56,768 bases of DNA from Azolla pinnata (Eukaryota; Streptophyta; Polypodiopsida; Salviniales; Salviniaceae): assembly GCA_037176905.1 (NCBI GenBank), contig JBBBWG010028788.1, forward strand, positions 1 through 56,768, written 5' to 3'. A program made the position numbers and the translations under genes. The stretch's first letter is position 1. Each line of letters begins with the position of its first letter. The notes beneath the pieces were generated by a model. That model was not told where the DNA came from. It made no database searches and saw only the letters and a list, made by a program, of their open reading frames with translations. Below are positions 12,600 through 23,366 of this stretch, piece by piece.

Positions 12600-13500
12600 T
12601 AGATATGGTGGAGAAAACGCTCTCCAATCCTTTCGGGCACACACCGGGGGTACCAAATGGTAGGGCCTGAGATGGAACCAAAATATATTGGCAAACTTAA
12701 CTCCAATTGGATAGTCCAAGAAGAATGAAACTAGAGGCGAGCGAAACTTTGAGTTTTAATCCCTTTATTGTGTTAAATTCGAGTTATAAAGAGCATCACA
12801 ATGTTACCCACCATTTACACCTAGTTGGCTTGCATTTATGAATGGAGGCAGTGACATGTTTGTAAAGTATCGTATGGCAAACCAAGATGGGTGTACAATT
12901 TACCGTTTGGTTATATTCGCCAGTAAAATTATAGTGATTTAATCATTCTCTTTGTATTCTCGTTAACTGATGAAAAGATTCCATTTTGGAATAAATAAAT
13001 AAAAATGGACTGAATCTAGCTTGGTTTAAACATCTTTGATTGATCACTCTTTTGATATTGTATACTTTCAACTCATTGATCATTTGGTAATGTACATTGG
13101 CTTGGCTTAGTCGGTTTAATCCAAATCAAGTGGATTATATCATTGTTTTTCTTCTCAGTGGCTTAATTACATTGGTTTCACTTAGCTAATCACTATTTTG
13201 GTAATGTGCAATTTATACTAATTTATCATTTGGTAATATACATTAGGTTGGTTTAATTTATCACTATTTTGGTAATGCATAAATTTTACACATTTATCAT
13301 CTGATCTAATTACTTGGATTTGTAGTGAAACGATATACATTTCAAAACAATAATTTGATTTATACTTTTTGATTGATTTAGTTTTATGAGCTGCAGCCGA
13401 CTTACTTTATGGAACCATATTGGCTTATCCAGCTTAATCAGCATGGCTTAATCGGTTTAGGTTTCTATAGCACGATTGAAACGTTAACCATGAGATTTGT
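12600..13500. other. AT-rich intergenic spacer with diffuse repeats
   Basis: No coding signal seen. A loose phrase (TTTGGTAATGTACATTGGCTTGG / TTGGTAATATACATTAGGTTGG / TTTGGTAATGCATAAATTTTACAC) recurs between about 13080 and 13300, and GGCTTA-TCGGTTTA recurs at about 13105 and 13445. This suggests an old duplicated element. Confidence 0.5.
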
Positions 13501-13732
13501 TTATCAACTCAGAGCCAGATTGTAAGTTCTTTCTCTCTGGCATGCTGTAACATGAGAAAGAAGCCTGCAAGTTATTGAAACGAATCGCTTAGAAAAAACT
13601 TGCCGACCAAATCCCAAGATTGATCGACTGGTCGAATACTTTAATCTCATCGGAAGTGGGCATTTTTCTTCCTCTTCCTTGATTGGATCTGCAGCTGACT
13701 CCCGCAGACTTTTCAACGATGAGGATGCCACG

Positions 13733-13920
13733 CACATCATCATCACCACCGCCACCATCATCATCATCATAATCATCATCATCACCATTGCATCATAATC
13801 ATAATCATCATCACCACCACCACCGCCACTGCCATCACCATCATTGTCATCGCCATCATCATCATCATCGTCGTCGCCGTCACTGTCATCACCATCACCA
13901 CCATCATCATCATCGAGAAG
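13733..13920. repeat. CAT/CAC trinucleotide block
   Basis: This is almost pure (CAT/CAC/CGC)n, the same strand polarity as the 11.5-12.5 kb block. It yields a poly-Asp/Gly reading on the minus strand (13504-14055), which I reject as a gene. Confidence 0.9.
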
Positions 13921-14399
13921 ATGGCATCCGTCATTCCGTATATGCATGAAATATCTTATGAATCCGAAGCAAATCCTGCTTACCCAAGTTCTGGTGTCAT
14001 CAGACGAGTCAAGGAGAGTGTCGCATGACGTGTGCCGAGACATGAACTCTTGCAACCCCTCTTTGTTCTTTTTCTTCCCCCTCTTTTTTTTTTCCCCCTA
14101 GTGCGGGCTCATCGGAGAGGCACCGACCATATTGTATCGGATTGTCGTTATGGCCAACGCAGTTTCAAAGGGTTGACGAGATCGATTCGCTTCAGCCCCA
14201 CGTACAATCCACGGTTTCTAAGCATGTACTTCCATGGCGAAGGAAATCAGCCCCGTAAGTTCGAAAACATTTCCGAGGCTTTTTCTCCAAGAGAAGATGT
14301 CGTGACGGAGTCTCGTCTGTGGCCCACCGAGGAAGGACAGAACAAACTGAGAGGCCATCTCAATAGGCCACCAGCCCATTTCAGAAGAAGCACAAAACC
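13921..14399. other. Unique-sequence island between repeat blocks
   Basis: Ordinary-composition sequence between the CAT and the GATG blocks. A plus ORF from 14032 runs through it into the next repeat, with MPRHELLQP at its start and a hydrophobic Phe/Pro run. It has no recognisable domain and ends in repeat-encoded Met/Val, so it is not called as a gene. Confidence 0.4.
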
Positions 14400-15060
14400 A
14401 TTGGCCATGATGGTGATGATGAGGGTGATGATGATGATGGTGGTGGTGGTGATGATGTTGCCGATGTATGCATGCATGATGATGACGATGATGCTGCCGC
14501 TGCTGCTGGTGATGGTGATCCGTGCATGCGCACATGATCGGGCGATGATAGTTGATGAAAATGATGATGATGTAGTTGTTGTTGTTGTTGCTGGTGATGG
14601 TGATCCATGCATGCGTGCATGATCAGGCGATGATGATGGTGGGATGGTGATCATGGTGATCATGGTAATGATGGTGACGGCGGTGATGATGGTGATGCTG
14701 GTGGTGGTGGGTGTGGTGGTACCACGATGATGGCGATGGTGGTACCATGGTGATGGCGGTGGTGGGGATGATGCTGACAGTGGTGATGATGGTGATCGTG
14801 GTGATGGCGGTGATGGTGGGGATGATCGTGGCGGTGGTGATGATGATGGTGGTGATGAGGATGATGAGGATGGTGGTGATGGTGATGATGGTGACGATGC
14901 TGATGGTGATGATGGTGATGGTGGTGATGGTGGTGATGATGGTGATGGTGATGGTGGTGATGATGGATGGTGATGATGGTGATGGATGGTGACGCGGCGA
15001 TGATGACGATGGTGGTGGCGATGCTGACAAGGATGGTGACGATGGTGGCGATGGAGTCAA
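14400..15060. repeat. GATGGT/GATGAT low-complexity block, opposite polarity to the first two
   Basis: About 660 bases of ATGGTGATGATGGTGG-type repeats. The plus strand now carries GAT/GGT, where the blocks at 11.5 and 13.7 kb carry ATC/ACC. It also holds near-identical local phrases, GTGATGGTGATCCRTGCATGCG, at about 14510 and 14594, spaced about 84 bases apart. All long frames here are repeat artefacts. Confidence 0.9.
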
Positions 15061-15223
15061 AGCAAACAGAACAAGTCCGAAGAAGAAGAAGAAGAAGAAG
15101 AAGACGCGCTTCAAAAGGCTCCTTCCTCTCTGCAGACAGGCCCAGAACAGAGCAAAGCTCCATCGCCATAGCTCCCCGCCCGCACCTCCTCCTTCTCTTC
15201 TACTACCTATCCACCGCAGAGCT

Positions 15224-16114
15224 ATGCCCTCTTCTTCTTCCTCTGCTTCTGCTTCTGCTTCTTCTTCTGATTCTGCTTCTGCTTCTGCTTCTTCTGCTTC
15301 TGCTTCTTTCTCAAGCGCCGCCTCCCGTCGCTCCGCCTCTGTGCGCGTTCAATCCTCCTCCTCCAGCTCCCATGGCCTCCTCCGTTCGCCTCCTCCCTTC
15401 CAGCGATCCTCCTCTGTTTCCGTCACCACCATCCGAATCGGCTCCACTGGCTCCATCTCCTCCCTCATCGGCGGAGACCTCCCTGAGGATCCTCCATCAT
15501 CATCATCCCCCCAGCACCGCCCAAAGCTCCGCTCTTCTTCCACCCGCCATGCCCACGAAACCCCACCGCTGCGGAAGCTCCCTTCCTCCCACAGAAACCC
15601 TGACCCTCCAGCACCGGCGCTGCTGCCGGCAGTGCCCGAGAACGCCCACAAGAAAGTGCCCAGATGGAAGAAGCTGCTGAACCGACTCATTGGAGGAGGC
15701 CGGCTGCTGCGGAGGAGGCAGGACAGGGTCGACGGTCCCAAGAAAGCAGGGAATGCTGAGCATGGCCATGGCGATGGCGGCAAGACCCAGAAGAAAACAG
15801 AAGAGAGCATTGGCACCAATGGAGATGGCGGCCGGAAGGTGATTAGGTCAGGGAAGGAAGAAGATGGAGCTGTCGGAAACACAGTAGCAGATCCTCATCC
15901 TCATCATGATGATGATCATCATCATCATCAACGTTCATCAAGCACTGAGTACAGATCCAACCCTAACCCTAACCCTAACCCTAATCCGGAGCTTTCCATG
16001 GCGCAGCAGACCAGCCCGATCTACGAGCGCCGCAATTTCAGCGGAATCGAGCCCCTCGACCTCTCGAGCTCAGCTGCAAGAAGCAAACAGAAGAAGCAGG
16101 CACATGCACAGTAA
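15224..16114 (+). CDS. Uncharacterised Ser-rich basic protein, 296 aa, single exon
   Basis: A continuous ORF preceded by a (GAA)n-containing pyrimidine-rich leader. Residues 1-50 are a Ser/Ala low-complexity run (SASASASSS). The middle has a positively charged segment, KVPRWKKLLNRLIGGGRLLRRRQ, cut here to its key feature: alternating Lys/Arg and Leu, possibly amphipathic. A His/Asp run (HPHHDDDHHHH) and a (Asn-Pro)5 run follow, the latter encoded by telomere-like CCCTAA repeats. The C-terminus holds SPIYERRNFSGIEPLDLSSS, the most protein-like stretch. I do not recognise the family. Composition suggests a disordered, perhaps nuclear or membrane-peripheral, protein. The ATG at 15224 is the first in frame. 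Coding status rests on the uninterrupted frame and the non-repetitive C-terminal half. Confidence 0.6.
   Translation: MPSSSSSASASASSSDSASASASSASASFSSAASRRSASVRVQSSSSSSHGLLRSPPPFQRSSSVSVTTIRIGSTGSISSLIGGDLPEDPPSSSSPQHRPKLRSSSTRHAHETPPLRKLPSSHRNPDPPAPALLPAVPENAHKKVPRWKKLLNRLIGGGRLLRRRQDRVDGPKKAGNAEHGHGDGGKTQKKTEESIGTNGDGGRKVIRSGKEEDGAVGNTVADPHPHHDDDHHHHQRSSSTEYRSNPNPNPNPNPELSMAQQTSPIYERRNFSGIEPLDLSSSAARSKQKKQAHAQ
15960..15986 (+). repeat. (CCCTAA)n telomere-like run inside a coding frame
   Basis: Four CCCTAA hexamers in a row sit within the 296-residue ORF and encode repeated Asn-Pro. The unit is the 6-base TTAGGG type, not the 7-base plant TTTAGGG type. Confidence 0.9.
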
Positions 16115-17044
16115 CCTCCTTCCCATACATGATCCTTCCTTGCTTCCTTTTCTTTTTTTTCTGTACATAGAGATAATAGCCATGGCAGCAGGAAACCCTA
16201 ATTTTTTCCCATTCTTTCTTCCACCTTGAAATTTGCTCTACATCAATGGCCCCCTTCATAGCAAATAAGCATTGCTGAGCATCAAACTGTTGTTGCATCA
16301 CAAATCCCGCGGTTTCCTCCCATCTCAGAGAATTGCTCTGTTTGGGCCATTCAATCCATATGCACTGTTTGGGGTTCCCAGCAACAAATTCAGCTCTTTT
16401 TTGACTGATCTATGGATAGGGATCCTCTTCCTGCATATATATGTACCACTTCAACAGAATTCAGCCAGGAATTCTTCACGAGTTTTTGTTGCTATGTACA
16501 ACAGAGGATCTATGTAAGCTAGCTACACCACACTATTATGATAAAAGGATTCATTCCCTTGCTTATTATTAGCAGCCCAAATCAGAAGACTAATTACTCT
16601 TTGCTTACTCCGAAGAGCGGTATATGATCATCACATGCACCAACACTTCCTCCTTGGTACACAACATGCCTTGTTCCAATCATATCTGTCCATCTTCACA
16701 TTAACAAATGCAGTCCTGAGGGAGAAAGAGAATATGAAGATTCTATTGCCCGCGGCGGAAAAATTGTGGAAACCCATTTCTGAGGGTGCAGACTGGAACA
16801 AAAGGGGGTCTTATTTGCCAACATGGAAATTTGTACAATGCTTCCAACCAGTAAGTGGGAGAAAGCTGATGCTATGTGCTAAAAGCCTTCTTGTCCAAAA
16901 ACAGGCTGTGAATTCAAAGGTATTTCTCCCATGTGCTAAGGTTGAAGCTACACACTGTATCGAATGCTGTGGTGGGTGGGTGTCCCCACATCAGGATTCA
17001 GGACATTGGAAAAAAGTTATATATGTAGGTATGAAAGAGAGAAT
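16115..17044. other. Intergenic spacer between convergent genes
   Basis: This is the 3' flank of the Ser-rich gene and of the galactosyltransferase. A plus ORF at 16635-17201 (188 codons) overlaps the last galactosyltransferase exon in antisense and has no recognised domain. I treat it as chance. Confidence 0.5.
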
Positions 17045-20000
17045 TCAAACAAACGGCGTCCATAAGGATGTCTCGTCTTCACCACAGCGCTTGTGTATAT
17101 CTTTCATTCGATCGACAGATTTGCATATTCCGCTGCACGTCCAGTCGAAGGAAGCTGCACAGACATCACCAGCCTTTGCTTTCCATTCACAATCTGCATA
17201 AGCAAAACAGAAGGAAAGAAACGGAATCATTGTGCATTGCTCAAAGATAAAAGTGTGTCCTTGCGCATCAAATTGTTTTCCGTTCATTGCCAATTGGCAT
17301 TCTCTTTTTTAAAAATTGAAGGGCGTTAGATTTCTTGAGCGTCAAGTGTTTTCCACTCAATGCCAATTGGCATTCTTTCTTTCAAAATTGAAGGGCATTC
17401 AATCTTTTCAATTGGTTTCTTTCTTCGTCATTATTCACGACTCCTCTTACCTATAATTATTTAATGATGTGGGGACATACCTGGCGGAGTTCCACAACAC
17501 AACGAGCGATCGTCGATATGGTCTACTTCTAAACCAATCAGCCAAGATCCCAACGACACATCTTCATTGGCAAATTTATGAAGAATGGGCCTAGAAAAAA
17601 GCAGCACACCGAAGTTTCCCCACATTCCAATCACATCTTTATGTTATACAATGAATGGAAAATTTCCAAGTTGTCATTCAACGTACATATTTACTGATAT
17701 ATAACTAGCCAGGTCTTTTGAAATAACATAAATTTGTCCGGTGGCATGGCGGAAGTACTTGTTCCCCTCCTCTCCAAACTTCCAGTACTCTGGCTCTTGA
17801 TATTTCACCCCTCTATAAATTGACCAGAAAATGATGTGTTACCGAAAGCGAATACCCAGTATTTAATTCATCGCCAAATGAGAAATTATTTCATGAATAC
17901 TCTAAGGAAAAGCAAGTTACTTTTGGGATAAGACGGGGCCAGATTTCATGCAACCAATGTAAACACGAGGCTTTGCATGATAACGAGCTAATAGCGAGCT
18001 TAAGGCTCCTGCATTACAAAACGGAAAAAAAAATGTCATTACCTCAGCCAAGCAAAGCATAACAATTACTTCATTGAAGCTATGAAACAAGGACACGCTG
18101 ACTTTCTGAGATAGTATAGTTAAAAGCAATTACCTAGATTTACATGTACATCATCATCAACCTTTACATAAAACTCGGCATCCCATTTGGCAAGGGCTGT
18201 TGCAAAGTAAATCTTGGTTTTTGCCGATAATTCATGGTATCCTTCAATATGCTCCTGTGATAATAGCCGAATACATTAATCCATAAAAAACTTGCAAGTT
18301 CAATTCTCCTACTGAATTTGTGTACGCCACCATATATAAACCCTATATATAAACTGAAAATTTCCAGCAAAAGAAAACCATTCACAGATTGCAACCTTTT
18401 CTTTCCTCCACATTTGTGCATATGTAACTAATTCGAAGATAAATGGTTTTAAAAAATCCTGTGCTGACTGATTTACCAGCCCTGGTGTATGTATATATCA
18501 TTCTATAGTATGAAATGAGGAGATTTCACTGGTCCTTACTAGTCTAAGAAAATCTGAATGTTGCGTGTCTTCAGAGTCGATTGCTCGGTCCAAACTTCCA
18601 CCAGGGGTTGTGCTACATGATCACAAACCTTCAATACCATCCTGACCACACCACACAAGTAGACCAACATGATAGCAATGAACTCACCTGTGACCAATCA
18701 CAAACCTAACAATAATTCCTTTCTCCTGTTCAATCCGCTTCCGTGTGTCACCTGGTATAATATATACAACCAAAGGTTTAACAGCAATATTTCGAGAACA
18801 TGTAATTGTGTTCACCTAGTAGCTCAGGCCCCTCAAAAGATATCACACACACACACACACACATACACACACATCCTCATGCTTTAACACACACACAGAC
18901 ACACACAGACACACAGAGATATAGACTAGATGTCTGTAGGATAAAAAATTTAGTGGCTTGACCTTGTGGCATCCAAGTATCTCGAATAGAATCACGCCGT
19001 TTGCGGCTACTAAAAGCAGTGTTTATCCCTATTACAACAAAAGCCTTCTGCCTTGGCTCTGATATATCGCTGTGGGTTGCATCGATCGCAGGCGGTGCAT
19101 TCGCATTGTTAGACCTTGCTATTGCTACTTCAGCTTCCAACGATGAGATAGTTTTGTCAAGAGCCCTGCAGTAGATCCTAGTGTCAGACAACACCACATG
19201 TTCGCGCTTTACAAAATGTGATGCTCTCTTTTCAAGAACTTGACACATACTGAATCGATTCATGGGTTCTTGATATTTCACCAAGAACATCTCTTGCATC
19301 TCCTTCAGAGGCCTTCTAAGAAAAGAACTCAAAAAACGAAATAAAGGTCAAGCAAGGAAAAATAAAGATTATAAGACACATGATACTAGATCCCCTTTCA
19401 TCCCTACTAGATTCTCGCAGTCTTTGATGCTCAACTGTAGTTCATTAACATCCTCTAGATGCTCTCTCCTCATCTTCGGGGATGCCAGGGGTTCATGGGG
19501 TTCAGGTGTTGTCCACATCCTACAAGTACTTCTTCTTCAGTTGCCAATCTCCATAGCACGAAACAAACACATAATGATGTACAACTAGTTGTGACAGCAA
19601 AATATGCATACAATATAAATATAAATATATATTAAGACAGAGTGAGAGAAACTAATATAACACTCGGAAGCCAAATATGACCTATGGGCTTATTTCCTTG
19701 TCTTGTCCTACACTGAGCATGTCATCACATAAAGATGGAGAAATACAAATATATACAACATTTCACTTAGAATCTGGATGTACATGCATGGGTTGGAGTC
19801 AGATCAGCTATATTGGAGAGTTTGCATGTGGGAGTTCGAAGTAAGGAGGGCTCTTGATGTTTGAGAAACGGAAGGACTATTTTGCCATGCTGATACCCTC
19901 CCAGGTATGTAGAGCGTTACATAAATATATAACTATATCTATAGAGAGAGAGAGAGAGATCCGGATTCCAAACCTGTTGGTGAAGAGCATGCCGATGCAA

Positions 20001-20062
20001 AAACTCGCCACACACATGATGAGGATGACTGTCGAAGTAACGCCCCCCGTCTTGGTTTTCAT
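17045..20062 (-). CDS. Beta-1,3-galactosyltransferase, GT31 with DUF4094-type N-terminus, 11 exons, 399 aa
   Basis: Exons on the minus strand: 20062-19974, 19519-19408, 19315-19251, 19165-18963, 18751-18688, 18612-18540, 18254-18134, 18008-17921, 17812-17687, 17590-17481, 17193-17045. All phases join; total 1200 nt with stop. A type-II signal anchor sits at about residues 9-27 ([19 protein letters not shown]) followed by TNRMW, then a coiled stem ([20 protein letters not shown]). The catalytic domain starts at [20 protein letters not shown] and contains TWMPQG, the DxD motif in [10 protein letters not shown] (DDD at about 235-237), [32 protein letters not shown], and a Cys-rich end ([15 protein letters not shown]). 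Known role of the clade: Golgi transfer of beta-1,3-galactose, for example on arabinogalactan proteins (Arabidopsis KNS4 belongs here). An in-frame ATG 65 codons upstream (20257) exists, but the chosen start puts the membrane anchor at the N-terminus as in relatives. Confidence 0.95.
18843..18915. repeat. (CA)n microsatellite in galactosyltransferase intron 4
   Basis: ACACAC runs interrupted by ATAC and AGAC lie between exons 5 and 4 and do not touch either splice site. A second short (GA)n occurs at about 19941-19958 in intron 1. Confidence 0.9.
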
Positions 20063-21284
20063 GATCTTGTTCCTTGAATCTCCCTCCAATGAAGATTTCC
20101 CTCTAGATTTGAATGACTCTACGGGTGTTGGAGCACTCGAGAAGCTTGAGGCATTATTCAATGCCAACCTGTAAATGACCCGATTGATGGTAAGAACATC
20201 TGGTGCTTCACATGACTGTCTCGAAGCCACTGCAAGGTGATAAGGAGGAGAACCCATTTATAACACTATCACTAGTGAACAGAGATTGCAAATGGGAGCT
20301 CAACCTAGAAGCCATAATGTATCAGTCAGATGTGATGTGGTTTTCTGATGACGCCCATATGATGGTGGCAAAGCAGACAGAAAACCACATCCATTCATGT
20401 ATTGCTGGATACCCTACTATTGCGAAGCTATGTTATGGCTTCAACACTCGATTAAACTTTCTGGATGACTTCGAACCTTCATTAGCAGTGAAATAGAAAG
20501 ACATCCAAGCACTCACAGTAAAGGCATGTGGGTTGTCAAGTACCAAAAGCTTATGTCATGAATATAGTCTCTCATCAAAATCGCATATAGTATCATTACC
20601 AGAGACATACAAACGACTCGCTCTTTCTCTCCCTCTCTCTCCCCTCGTTCTCTCATGCTTACATGATGAGCTCGGAGACTCCTTCAAGCTTCATATCACA
20701 ATGGGAGACACAGTTACGTAAGGCAACATACATAACGAAGATGTGTAGAGAAAGTTTCATATGTACAACCACATACATGATACATCATGTGTAGAACAAG
20801 TTTCTTGTAAGTAACAAGGCATATGAGCATCAGGAGACGAAGGCAAAATGCATAACGACATAATGAATGGGGTTTTGATGCACGACGCAAAGCAAAGACG
20901 CAAAGCAAAGTCGTTGGAAATATAGAGCCATAGCATGTGGCCTTGTTTGTTTAGACACATACGAAAATCCATACATAAGAAATATACACACAGGCTATGT
21001 TCCTCTTGAAAACAAACACAATCCATGGTGTGAATTTGCTGTAGTAAGCTATATCTAATTAGCATGTAAGGATGAAGGAAACATAGATACTATACATGTA
21101 GTCAAACTCATGCATTATAAGACAAGCACACATACACCTTACATGAAAAGAATTACACTACACACATGCATACATGTTATATTGCACATATATACAAGCA
21201 CGTATTCATAGATTCAATTACACATGCATACATACATTATAATACAAACGTGCACACCCACACATACTTACATCAAACAGACTA

Positions 21285-21476
21285 CAACGCACATACGTGT
21301 TCATACATACAATTATACACGCAGTATAATACACATGCATACATACATTATCATATACAAACTCGTACACACACATATTACAACGCACATAGGTGTTCAT
21401 ACATACAATTATACACGCAGTATAATACACACGCATACATACATTATCATATACAAACTCGTACACACACATATTA
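21285..21476. repeat. Two tandem copies of a 96-bp unit
   Basis: CAACGCACATACGTGTTCAT... at 21285 repeats at 21381 with only a few changes (ACGTG/AGGTG, ACATGC/ACACGC). It lies within a longer ACATACA-rich tract. Confidence 0.9.
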
Positions 21477-22315
21477 CATGAAATACAGACATAGATAAAT
21501 GTTACATTGCACACATACATATACATATGTACACATACGATAGCAATACAATACACACGCATGTGCGGCACGCACATATATATACATACATAATCTGCAG
21601 TGGCCTTGCTTGATATGATTAAACTTTGGTTTGTTGGTTGGAGCTATGGAATATATAAAAACACCAGAAATTTGAAGGATGGCACCCAGAAACAAAACAG
21701 ACATACCTCTCGATGCGAAGGTGAAGGTGAAGGTGAAGGTGGAGGTGGAGGTGGAGGGAGGGGGGTGTCTCATGACAAAATGATGAGCCCCCGAGGCCTT
21801 CAAAAAGAAACCGGGGAGGATGGGTGCCTTTTGTAAAGGCTTAAATTTGCTGAGGGAAGGGGAAGGAAATGCCGGAAGCATGACCACATGGAGCGCTCAC
21901 CTACGCCCATCATCATCCTGCACATCCTGCGGGGGAACCAAATAAAGAGAGAGAGAGAGAGAGAGAGAAGAGCTCTTTCTCTCTCGCTCCCTCTCTATCA
22001 CTGTCATTTTCTCTGCTGTCTCTGTGCTTCCAGATAGTGACACATCCCATGCTCTTTCTGCCAAACCCTTCTCTACTCCTCTCTCTCCCCTCTCTCGGCT
22101 TCAGCTTCAGCTTCAGCTTCAGCTTCTGCTGCTTCTGCTGCTTCGCTCCGTGCTCTAGCTCGCGCTCGCGCTCGCGCTCGCTCTTTCCCTGCACATATGT
22201 ACCGGAAGTGATGAATGAAATTCTGTTTGTTTTGTGAAGGATTTCATTAAAGAAAGCAATTTGCACTGTTTTCTTTATGTATGTACTTGTGCAAAAGAAA
22301 TTCGCACTGTTCTCT

Positions 22316-22381
22316 TTGCTTCTGGAATCTGGCTTCTGGAATCTGGATCTGGAATCTGGCTTCTGGAATCTGGATCTGGAT
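22316..22381. repeat. TCTGGAATCTGG(CT) short tandem repeats
   Basis: Six TCTGGA-based units alternate as CTTCTGGAATCTGG and ATCTGG, in two super-repeats of about 30 bases. Confidence 0.9.
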
Positions 22382-23366
22382 CGAGGCTAGCCAAGAAGGG
22401 TTTTGAATATATTACACATCCATGGGCACATCGCACACTCGAAGATGACGCGATCGAAACGATTGTGCATGCACATAAGACATTCCTGAGCAAGACTCGA
22501 CTCGATTGGCACCCAAACAGCAGATTTCCCTCATCCCTCGAGTTACTGATAAGTACGCCCATATTGTCAGCTATTCCATGATTGAGCATTATCAACTACG
22601 CAATCGTTCAAACATCTTATTGTAATGCACAGATTGTGCAACATAACGCACTTGCTTTGTATTGTACCCTTTTATGTATTTCTGAATACTCGGATGTCAT
22701 TTTTAGCTGTGCGCTCGATACATTCATCACTTGGGACACCCAAAGTGATGAAAACTGATACAAAGAGAGGCCAATACATCAAATCCGATCAAAAGGAAGG
22801 TTTGAGAGTCCAATTTGCACATGAGAAGCCGAGATGCAGGCATCATAAATAAATCGAAGAGCTATTTGTGATGTACTTAGCATTGATTAGATCGAAATGT
22901 TTACTCTCTTGCAATCGAAGAATATGGGGTGTATGCATGTACGAGAAAGAGATCAATCAGCACAATCAACACGGATGAGAAAAAATATACAATGCATCAT
23001 ATTCTCGAAAATGAATCTAAGACTCAAACTTTAAAACCACTCCAAATTAAGCCATGAAGCCATAGCTTCTAGGTCAAATTAAGCCGAACCAAACCGTTGC
23101 CAATTGCTACATAAAAGTAGATTCTCTTGTGCACATTGCCCTGGCACTTATAGAGTTGTTGTATGCTGCATTTATTTTGTATGTAATATGTTGGCATGTC
23201 CAAGCTGAACTAAGTTAAACAAAACTTTCCTTAATGCTACATCCTGCCATGTAATCTCACCCTCGCATGATCTTACCCTAATCTCATCCTGGATACTACA
23301 TCCCCACTATATAGTTACATTAGAAGTGATGTATATATTGCATTAATCTCATCCTCCCAAGAATGC

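Larger units (their letters stand above)
20063..23366. other. Spacer between galactosyltransferase and GMPPA-like gene; no gene called
   Basis: The left part (20063-20700) should hold the galactosyltransferase 5' UTR and promoter. From about 21080 to 21590 the sequence is ACATAC-type low complexity. At 21930-22200 it is strongly purine/pyrimidine-biased: (GA)n, GAGCTCTTTCTCTCTC, repeated TTCAGC and CGCTCG. This looks like a 5' leader or promoter. It could belong to an upstream non-coding exon of the galactosyltransferase, or to an unseen short plus-strand transcript. 22600-23366 is AT-rich and contains the 3' flank of the GMPPA-like gene. ORFs here are short and low complexity. Confidence 0.4.

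Noticed and set aside
11393..12602. Long His/Ser/Pro-rich and Met/Gly/Asp-rich reading frames (up to 320 codons) on both strands
   Set aside because: They are open only because the CAT/CGCCCA repeat has no stop codons in several frames. No non-repetitive protein-like sequence is present.
13504..14055. 183-codon minus-strand frame with poly-Asp centre
   Set aside because: The Asp/Gly run is the ATC/ACC repeat. The flanking parts show no domain and no splice context.
14623..15169. Ser/Thr/Ile- and His-rich minus-strand frames of 163-169 codons
   Set aside because: Artefacts of the GATGGT repeat block. They overlap each other in different frames.
16635..17201. 188-codon plus-strand frame
   Set aside because: It runs antisense into the last exon of the galactosyltransferase and has no recognisable motif, so it is a likely chance ORF.
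19877..20257. Start of the galactosyltransferase at the upstream in-frame ATG (20257)
   Set aside because: It would place about 65 unrelated residues before the membrane anchor. Relatives begin just before the anchor, matching the ATG at 20062.
21166..21577. Thr/His/Tyr-rich frames of 85-119 codons
   Set aside because: Translation of the ACATAC low-complexity repeats on either strand.
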